From: a virus | Reading direction: 5' to 3' (one strand) | Length of the DNA: 29,052 nt | Virus record (IMG/VR): IMGVR_UViG_3300039159_000052 | Coordinates: 1 to 29,052 of that record | Shown here: positions 16,520-21,952 of the stretch, piece after piece | Layout of the letters: the number at the start of each line of letters is the position of its first letter | How positions within the stretch are numbered: position 1 is the stretch's first letter | Made by a program: the position numbers and the translations under genes | Notes under the pieces: generated by a model | The model's input: the letters and a program-made list of their open reading frames with translations, nothing else | What the model was told of the DNA's origin: nothing | The model's database searches: none

Positions 16520-16630
16520 TTTGCCTTGATATGCAAGTGCAAGTGTTTGCCTGATTGCATTGTAAGTGCATTGTTTGCCTTGATATGTGTGGCTTAGCAC
16601 TTGCAAGTGCACTGTGTGGCTTAGCTAAGG
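16520..16630. repeat. Nested direct repeats and 14-bp palindrome in leftward leader
   Basis: The leader holds a perfect palindrome GCACTTGCAAGTGC at 16597-16610. Further copies of its half (GYAAGTGC) lie at 16533-16540 and 16562-16569. The 13-base TTTGCCTTGATAT-type element occurs twice (about 16520 and 16575), and TGTGTGGCTTAGC occurs twice (about 16586 and 16613). The palindrome would lie roughly at +16 to +29 of the transcript from the promoter at 16633-16660. This is a plausible operator, or a set of RNA or protein binding sites. Confidence 0.7.
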
Positions 16631-16632
16631 TA

Positions 16633-16660
16633 ACTATACACCTGTTCGTGCCGCTGTCAA
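16633..16660 (-). promoter_or_regulatory. Strong leftward sigma70 promoter (PL)
   Basis: On the minus strand a perfect -35 box TTGACA (16660-16655), a 16-base spacer and a -10 box TATAGT (16638-16633, five of six). It is placed to drive the whole leftward replication block. Two copies of AGAGGCATA (16678-16670 and 16701-16693, 23 bp apart) lie directly upstream and may bind a regulator. Confidence 0.82.
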
Positions 16661-16923
16661 GCTGTATTTTATGCCTCTGTTTTCGAGGCTTTTATGCCTC
16701 TCATGTTTTGACCCCTTCCACCTTGCGCCCCTCAACCCGGCAGGAATACCTGCTATCTCAATATCACACCAGAGTAGCTAGGTGTAGCTTATCACACTAG
16801 CATGGCTGCCCACAATAGAAGGTAGAGGAAATAGATGCCCACAATGCCTGAGGAGAGAGTAGTTAGTTTTTGAGGGGTCTTGGTATTTGATCTTATATAC
16901 CCCCATTTAATTTGAAATAAAAG

Positions 16924-17020
16924 AAACACCCCCCATAATACCATCAATACCTACCATCTTATATATCTATCTACCATATATATCTACCTACCATCATGCT
17001 ATCATACCCTCATATCTATT
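16924..17020. other. 97-base tract with a single G on the plus strand
   Basis: Apart from one G at 16998, the plus strand here contains only A, C and T, with imperfect repeats of ATCTACCTACCAT and TATATATCTA. It is flanked on the right by G runs (GGAGGGGGG and GTGGGGGG within 17043-17069). This strand asymmetry and low melting stability fit a DNA unwinding element or an R-loop-forming tract. Confidence 0.75.
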
Positions 17021-17100
17021 GAGATGCCAACAATACATGGTCGGTTGGAGGGGGGTCGAATGTGGGGGGTCAAATGTTATCTGCCATATAAACCTACTTA

Positions 17101-17141
17101 ACAGAGGCATATATGGCGTGCTATACAGAGGCATATATGGC
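17101..17141 (+). repeat. Two 17-bp direct repeats, 24-bp period
   Basis: ACAGAGGCATATATGGC occurs at 17101-17117 and again without change at 17125-17141. TGCCATATA at 17082-17090 is an inverted copy of its right end. The left half (ACAGAGGCATA) also occurs in the opposite orientation beside the leftward promoter at 16680-16670. Confidence 0.9.
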
Positions 17142-17191
17142 ACATCATTAATGGCACACCATCACACGCCATTGTAGACTATCATAGTGCT

Positions 17192-17250
17192 ACCACACCG
17201 TACAATGCCACCACACCGTGCAATGCTACCATGCCAGCACACACCGTGAA
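17192..17250 (+). repeat. Iteron-like 18-bp repeats
   Basis: ACCACACCGTACAATGC (17192-17208) and ACCACACCGTGCAATGC (17210-17226) are spaced by 18 bp, with a third degenerate copy containing CACACCGTG near 17239-17248. They are typical in size and spacing of initiator-binding iterons. Confidence 0.7.
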
Positions 17251-17338
17251 GTGGCAATTCTAACACTATTAGATTCTGTATGCTGTGTGTGGTAGACCTG
17301 GCGCCGCTAATAGCAGGATACTATTACCCAACCCACCC

Positions 17339-17452
17339 AATAGCGATGATACCAATACCAATACCAATAGCGATAGCGATGATACCAATGACGATGATGG
17401 TGCTAATGGTTACGACGCCAATGGTTACGATGACAATGCCATTACCATTCTG
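17339..17452 (+). repeat. Short simple-sequence repeat tract
   Basis: Six-base and shorter units related to ACCAAT, AGCGAT and GATGAC, then two copies of AATGGTTACGA, fill this stretch. A GTG-started frame (17285-17518) crosses it and would give an Asn/Asp/Thr-rich peptide. I see no ribosome site or homologous fold, so I treat it as a repeat tract and not as a gene. Confidence 0.75.
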
Positions 17453-17552
17453 AGAGTTATTCTTTCGAGAACCCACCAACTACACCGACATGTAACAATA
17501 CGTAACAGTATAAAATAATCCCCACGAACAGGGCAAAACCTCACAAAAGAGG

Positions 17553-17580
17553 TTGATTGTGCAAATTTCTACTATATAAT
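17553..17580 (+). promoter_or_regulatory. Strong rightward sigma70 promoter (PR)
   Basis: TTGATT (17553-17558, four of six), a 16-base spacer and a perfect TATAAT (17575-17580). The predicted start near 17587 leaves a leader of about 85 bases before the gene at 17674. It faces away from the leftward promoter at 16633-16660. Confidence 0.82.
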
Positions 17581-17673
17581 ATCTACGTGAACAGAATTTA
17601 TCCACCTTCCACCATCACCAGCGGAGCGTCTGCGAGTGATGCACTTCTATACACGGATAGCTAGGAAACCATC

Positions 17674-18318
17674 ATGTCAAACGTAAGAGTACTTACTTCC
17701 CCCGCAGCAATCGCGGCTGAATCACTCAGCATTGCAGGTTACAGCACTACAACCCATCGCACCATAACAGCTCGGTTTAGGAACCCTGCCAGAATGGCCG
17801 CAGTTATCATATCTACTGAAGCCTGGCAGACAATGACAGCGTGTATCGGAACAGAAGGTGCTCCATATGCTAGCTTGCTGGGTGCAGTGCTGGACACAGC
17901 GGCGAAAAGCATACTGACACGCCGCATAGGTGAAATGTCAGTGTTCCCTACAGAAATAGATGATGCGATATTTTCAGCCGATGCAATCTTGACGGAGGCA
18001 ACTAGCGGTAACAGCGACTGGCTGAGTAAGGAAGAACTGACGCAAGCATGGGAAGCCAGCGTAACTAGAAACAGTTTCACCAATGACCCGCGTTATCTCA
18101 TAAACGCACAGTACCGTAAGGCAGTATCCGCGTTCGCTGACCTAGTTATCAAGCTTGCGGGCAAGACTTCTACGTATACAGAAAGTGAACTGGATACCAT
18201 GCAAGTTAAGATGAAAGAGGAAGACCATGACAGCGAGCTTATGGCATTTATGAACCGCAGAATTGAGCAAATCAGAAATAAGCCAGCAAAGCCAGCGTTT
18301 GATATGGACTTACTCTGA
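17674..18318 (+). CDS. Unknown 214-aa protein with DMDLL tail
   Basis: First rightward gene, in its own unit with promoter and terminator, so probably an early protein. No family recognised. It is mostly helical (ASLLGAVLDTAAKSILTRR; QYRKAVSAFADLVIKLAGK) and ends PAFDMDLL. Length, general helical layout and tail match the 213-residue protein at 10959-11600 on the other strand, so distant paralogy is possible, though no clear full-length identity is visible by eye. AGGAAA precedes the ATG. The last codons TTA CTC TGA are the start of a 12-bp unit repeated four times past the stop. Confidence 0.82.
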   Translation: MSNVRVLTSPAAIAAESLSIAGYSTTTHRTITARFRNPARMAAVIISTEAWQTMTACIGTEGAPYASLLGAVLDTAAKSILTRRIGEMSVFPTEIDDAIFSADAILTEATSGNSDWLSKEELTQAWEASVTRNSFTNDPRYLINAQYRKAVSAFADLVIKLAGKTSTYTESELDTMQVKMKEEDHDSELMAFMNRRIEQIRNKPAKPAFDMDLL

Positions 18319-18357
18319 TACTTACTCTGATACTTACTCTGATACTTACTCTGATAC
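18310..18357 (+). repeat. Four perfect 12-bp tandem copies across a stop codon
   Basis: TTACTCTGATAC is repeated at 18310, 18322, 18334 and 18346 with no change. The first copy contains the last two leucine codons and the stop of the 214-residue protein. Because the unit is a multiple of three and contains the stop, copy-number change cannot alter the protein. Two further TGATAC remnants follow (18358, 18380 region). Confidence 0.97.
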
Positions 18358-18387
18358 TGATACAGAGACCCTAAGCTACTGATACAG

Positions 18388-18414
18388 AAACCCAGCTAAC
18401 TACTGGGTTTTTTA
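18388..18414 (+). terminator. Rightward intrinsic terminator
   Basis: AAACCCAG (18388-18395), loop CTAACTA, CTGGGTTT (18403-18410), then a T tract TTTTTT to 18413. It isolates the gene at 17674 from the packaging genes downstream. Confidence 0.88.
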
Positions 18415-18420
18415 TTACCA

Positions 18421-18545
18421 TGATAGCGAAGTAAGTGCTTACTAACATAGCGCAACAGCCGCTCCCTACGGTCGCTATCGAGTGTGCTTCGCACAAATGC
18501 AGGGGAGGTAGGAGCCTTTTTCAAAGGCTGGCTAGCGCTATATCC
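18421..18545 (+). ncRNA. Candidate structured RNA or regulatory element
   Basis: Several perfect stems are packed together. GATAGCGA (18422-18429) pairs with TCGCTATC (18472-18479) and encloses AGTAA-GTGC-TTACT (18430-18443). TGTGC-TTC-GCACA lies at 18483-18495, and AGCCTTT-TTC-AAAGGCT at 18513-18529. GCTCCCTAC (18461-18469) can pair with GTAGGAGC (18508-18515) with one bulge, which would cross the first stem and form a pseudoknot or an alternative fold. No coding frame is supportable in 18415-18697. The rest of this 283-base gap is AT-rich around 18560-18590 and has no strong promoter. RNA status is a hypothesis. Confidence 0.4.
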
Positions 18546-18697
18546 TATGGAACACTCCCAAACTTTCTAAATTTTTTAAATATACAAACAATAGATGCCA
18601 GCATCTTCTCGCGCCATGGGTAACACCAGGCTTCTCACCCTTGCCGCCATAATAAGATAATAACTCGTCACCTGGCCTCTCTCACCTACGCCTTGCT

Positions 18698-19822
18698 ATG
18701 TCTAACCTTCTTGCCAACATCTTTTCAGCAGCAGACTCACTCAAGCGTACACTTGGTGATGCACTCACGTCTCCGATGCTAGCCGCGCAACAGGTAGTTG
18801 GCAACGGCATCGATAGAAGAAATAAGCAACAGGAAGATGCAGCAACAAGCATGAGCAAGAGTGTCCTTGTTCCGGAGTGGCAAAAGCGTGCTGCCATGTC
18901 GAGAGTAGCAAGTAATGTTGGCACTCAAGATTCGCTTGCTGGGGATGTGCTCACAAGCATTATCGTACCAGCTAAAAGCATTGCTCCGTTCGCAGTTGGC
19001 AAAGCACATAAGCTAATTGACGCTGGGAAGATAGAGGAGGCGTACGAGAAGTTTCGCATGTTTGTAGATCCCATAGATGGTAAGCTCAAGTCAGTGATTC
19101 CTGACACTGGGCGCGTAACTGGTAATAAGCTACGCCAAGCTTTTCCTGGTGACTTAGTAGCAGCTCCTAAGCAAGCTGACAATGTAATGGCATCTGACAT
19201 GATGCGCACAGATGACTTACCAGGTGAGCTGGCACAGTTGCTGTCCCAGACGAGGGTAATCCCAGGACATGGCTCAGGTGCTTACTATTCCCCGGGTCTG
19301 AGCACAATTGGGTTAGGATTATCACGAACACCAGAAAGAGCTGCCAGCAAACTGCTGCACGAGTCACAGCACGCTGCGCAAACAGCATACGGTATGGGTA
19401 AAGGTGGCAGCCCAGAGAACTTCTATGGAAACTACGGTGAGTTCTCAACTGCGGAGTCACTTCTACGTAACATATCAGAAGACTTCGGTAGCGCTATGGG
19501 AAGCGTGCGGCCGCTGGATATGGGAACTATTTCTGGTATGTCCCGCAGCCAGGTGTTGGCGCACCCTGGGGCTGTAGGTAGTTTGTTTGAGATGCTAACT
19601 GCTGTTAAGCAAAAGGCACACAGCTACTATACTAAGCTACCAGGTGAAGTAGAGGCCAGACTTGTGCAAAAGCAGTTTGAGGATGGCAACTACTCAACAA
19701 ACCCAGTGTTCCTTATGGACACCCACGCGGCTGATGTTGTTCATAACCCTGGCTTGGCACCTAAAGTAGATGCTGACCCCATCACCCAGTCAATCATCAA
19801 CAAAGTACTGGGTAAGCCCTAG
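18698..19822 (+). CDS. Zincin-like metallopeptidase, phage polyvalent-protein type
   Basis: A 374-residue protein. KLLHESQHAAQ gives the zinc-binding HExxH signature at H221-E222-x2-H225. About 90 residues later comes LPGEVEAR (316-321), whose Glu could be the third zinc ligand of a gluzincin. This HExxH ... GEvEAR pattern is found in peptidase domains attached to phage and mobile-element polyvalent proteins. The N-terminal 100 residues are helical with no motif. The position directly before terS suggests packaging, capsid maturation or entry of a co-injected enzyme, but the target is unknown. It lacks a Shine-Dalgarno site before ATG 18698, unlike its neighbours. No signal peptide or membrane segment is seen. 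Confidence 0.72.
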   Translation: MSNLLANIFSAADSLKRTLGDALTSPMLAAQQVVGNGIDRRNKQQEDAATSMSKSVLVPEWQKRAAMSRVASNVGTQDSLAGDVLTSIIVPAKSIAPFAVGKAHKLIDAGKIEEAYEKFRMFVDPIDGKLKSVIPDTGRVTGNKLRQAFPGDLVAAPKQADNVMASDMMRTDDLPGELAQLLSQTRVIPGHGSGAYYSPGLSTIGLGLSRTPERAASKLLHESQHAAQTAYGMGKGGSPENFYGNYGEFSTAESLLRNISEDFGSAMGSVRPLDMGTISGMSRSQVLAHPGAVGSLFEMLTAVKQKAHSYYTKLPGEVEARLVQKQFEDGNYSTNPVFLMDTHAADVVHNPGLAPKVDADPITQSIINKVLGKP

Positions 19823-19862
19823 GGCTTATTTGCAGCATTCACACTAACCACTAGGGGGACCT

Positions 19863-20456
19863 ATGATTGACAAGAAAACAGTAGCCAAGTACCTGGCACA
19901 GGGCATACCAACTCAGCAAGTAGCGGCCGCAGTTGGCTGTGAGGAATCATACATATCACAACTACGAGCTGATCCTGAGATTGTTGCCATGATTGCTGAG
20001 CTAACAGTAGCTATAACCACGAAAGATGTGGACTACGACGAGCGCATGAACAGTGCGGAGGAGAAAGCACTAGAGCGTATTGAGAAAAGCCTAGGGTTCG
20101 CTAACTTTTCTCAAGCCCTGGCAGCATTCCGCACCCTAAATAATGCACGCAGACGTAAAGATGGGCCAGTGACTGCGAATGTTACCAATCTAAATGTCAC
20201 CTTGACCTTACCAGCATCTGCTATTCCTCGCTATCTCACTAATAGCCAGAATGAAATCATCGAAGTAGAAGGCAAAACTCTCGTGTCTGCAACGCCCGCA
20301 TCCCTGGAGGCTGTCATGGCCGCGCGCATGGGAGACAAACTCAAGCCTGCTATCAGTCATGATATGAAAGGAGCTGAAAGACTAGGCGCATTGATGCCAC
20401 TTCCGCCCCGCAGCCCCCGTAAACTTCCCACTGCGTTAACTCCGGACATGCTATGA
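19863..20456 (+). CDS. terS: Terminase small subunit
   Basis: A 197-residue protein with an N-terminal helix-turn-helix (KTVAKYLAQGIPTQQVAAAV, then GCEESYISQLR; residues about 5-36), the DNA-recognition region expected of TerS, followed by a helical segment with many Glu and Arg residues that would form the oligomerisation core. The C-terminal third is Pro-rich and ends LTPDML. It overlaps the large subunit start by four bases (ATGA), the usual terS-terL coupling, and has a strong AGGGGGA before the ATG. The role is to recognise packaging sites and regulate the motor. The call rests on the HTH and on the neighbour. Confidence 0.82.
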   Translation: MIDKKTVAKYLAQGIPTQQVAAAVGCEESYISQLRADPEIVAMIAELTVAITTKDVDYDERMNSAEEKALERIEKSLGFANFSQALAAFRTLNNARRRKDGPVTANVTNLNVTLTLPASAIPRYLTNSQNEIIEVEGKTLVSATPASLEAVMAARMGDKLKPAISHDMKGAERLGALMPLPPRSPRKLPTALTPDML

Positions 20457-21925
20457 GCAATGACACCGTAGATCTAGGCACTGATGCGCACGAAGCGCAG
20501 GCATTGGCAAAGAAAGACTTGAACTTTCTAGGCATGTTAGCTGCGCCGGAGGATTTCACCCTGGCATTTCCGCTGTTTTACCTTGCCTTGTTTGGCATGT
20601 TGACCGCGTTTACTAAAAAGATTGAGCGCTTTGCTATTGGCATTCCCCGGGGGTTTGCTAAGACTACATTCATCAAACTCTTGTGCCTCTGGTACATTTT
20701 ATTCTCTCACAAGAAGTTTATACTTATTGTAGGCGCAGCAGAGGAGCTAGCAGTTAACACTCTTGCTGATGTCTGTGACTTTCTATCCTCTCCTAACATT
20801 GTAGCTTTGTTCGGCAGGTGGAATCTGGCTATTGAGGTGGACACGCAGACGTTGAAAGTATTCCATTTCCGGGGGCGTAACATTATTCTGCGCGCCATTG
20901 GAGCTGGCACAGCCGTGCGGGGTATTAACAGAAAGAATGCACGTCCTGACGTCATTATTATGGATGACGTACAGAAAAAAGAGGACTCTGTAAACGCAGA
21001 ACTAGCTAAGTCACTGCTCACTTGGATTCTCGGTACCCTAGGCATGGCGCGCAGTAATGATAACTGCACCTACATCTACGTAGGTAACATGTACCCCACC
21101 AACTGTATTCTTGAGAAGCTTAAAAATAACAGCCAGTGGACTTCTCTCATTGTTGGTGGATTGCTTGCTGACATGACTAGCTTGTGGGAGGAACTAAAAC
21201 CTGCTGAGGATCTACTGTCTGAGTATCAAGCACTCCTAGAGATTGGCCAACCAGAAATTTTCACGTCGGAAATTCTGAATAACACAGAAATTTCAGGCAT
21301 GAGTGGCATTGATCCTCACAAGTTTCCAGTTATCCCAGATTACTATGAAGATGCAGATGCGGAAGGATCGTTTATTCTCATTGATCCCTCGTCAGGTAAG
21401 AAACAAGGAGATGATTGCACTATCAATCATTACTCTGTAGTTGACGGCAAGCCAATATTTGACTGGCTAGAAGCTGGAACATTCTCACCTAAGGAAGTAA
21501 TCACCACTGCCATAGGCATGGGCATTAAGCACAATACTAGACTCATCTGTGTGGAAGATGTGGCATACCAGTCTACTTTGTTATTCTGGTTTAATGAGTA
21601 TTGCGAGGATAAGGGAATCAGCGGGTTTGAGTTTATGCCAGTCTCCCCAAAAGGGCGTAACAAGAACTCTCGCATTAAGGCTGGACTTATCCGCGTCCTC
21701 AAAAGTGAAATCTATCTGCACTCTCGCGTGCGGTCGCATGTTATCTCCCAGACTGTAGATTGGAACCCACTTAAGACTAGCAACAATGATGATATAATAG
21801 ACCCTATCGGATATGTTGAAGAAGTAATGCGTGAGTACCCAGAACTCATTGTTAAAAACATCTTTAATGTTGATGAAGAATCGGAGGGAGCATCTCACAT
21901 GGGTGATCTTGCTCTGCCATTCTAA
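20453..21925 (+). CDS. terL: Terminase large subunit
   Basis: A 490-residue packaging motor protein. The ATPase domain has Walker A GIPRGFAKTT (63-72) and Walker B VIIMDDVQ (D171, D172). The RNase H-like nuclease domain has D311 (ILIDPSSGK), E368-D369 (ICVEDVAYQ) and a later basic/acidic segment (SRIKAGLIRVLKSEI). It cuts concatemers and pumps DNA into the prohead through the portal protein encoded next. Length is normal for the family. From sequence alone I cannot say whether it packages headful or from cos or terminal-repeat sites. Confidence 0.95.
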   Translation: MSNDTVDLGTDAHEAQALAKKDLNFLGMLAAPEDFTLAFPLFYLALFGMLTAFTKKIERFAIGIPRGFAKTTFIKLLCLWYILFSHKKFILIVGAAEELAVNTLADVCDFLSSPNIVALFGRWNLAIEVDTQTLKVFHFRGRNIILRAIGAGTAVRGINRKNARPDVIIMDDVQKKEDSVNAELAKSLLTWILGTLGMARSNDNCTYIYVGNMYPTNCILEKLKNNSQWTSLIVGGLLADMTSLWEELKPAEDLLSEYQALLEIGQPEIFTSEILNNTEISGMSGIDPHKFPVIPDYYEDADAEGSFILIDPSSGKKQGDDCTINHYSVVDGKPIFDWLEAGTFSPKEVITTAIGMGIKHNTRLICVEDVAYQSTLLFWFNEYCEDKGISGFEFMPVSPKGRNKNSRIKAGLIRVLKSEIYLHSRVRSHVISQTVDWNPLKTSNNDDIIDPIGYVEEVMREYPELIVKNIFNVDEESEGASHMGDLALPF

Positions 21926-21952
21926 CCAACCCGCACCCCAACCAGGATAAGT

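Larger units (their letters stand above)
16661..17552. other. Non-coding control region, candidate replication origin
   Basis: About 0.9 kb between the divergent promoters without a supportable gene. Its parts, left to right, are: paired AGAGGCATA motifs (16670-16701); a stretch 16924-17020 with one G in 97 bases, AT-rich with TATATATCTA-type steps; a G-run segment 17043-17069; paired ACAGAGGCATATATGGC (17101-17117, 17125-17141); AATGGC/GCCATT (17150-17173); two 18-bp units of ACCACACCGTRCAATGC (17192-17208, 17210-17226) with a third partial copy near 17240; and a GATACCAATACC-type simple-repeat tract (17339-17452). An easily melted tract next to iteron-like repeats is the usual layout of a replication origin. 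Origin function is inferred, not shown. Confidence 0.55.

Noticed and set aside
16476-16571. Upstream extension of the first leftward gene to 16571
   Set aside because: It runs through nested repeats, gives a Cys/Gln/Thr-rich stretch unlike the rest, and the downstream ATG at 16475 has AAAGGAT.
17285-17518. GTG-started 77-residue Asn/Asp/Thr-rich frame in the control region
   Set aside because: It is produced by the simple-repeat tract, has no Shine-Dalgarno site and no fold-like pattern, and precedes no gene of an operon.
17563-17590. AATTTCTACTATATAATATC resembles the start of a Cas12a-type CRISPR repeat
   Set aside because: The inverted stem is missing, there is only one copy, and the sequence is explained by the TATAAT promoter box. 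No array or cas gene is present apart from a Cas4-like phage recombination nuclease.
18415-18697. Possible tRNA in the hairpin-rich gap
   Set aside because: Stems are present, but no seven-pair acceptor stem, T-loop GTTCRA pattern or CCA-side arrangement could be found.
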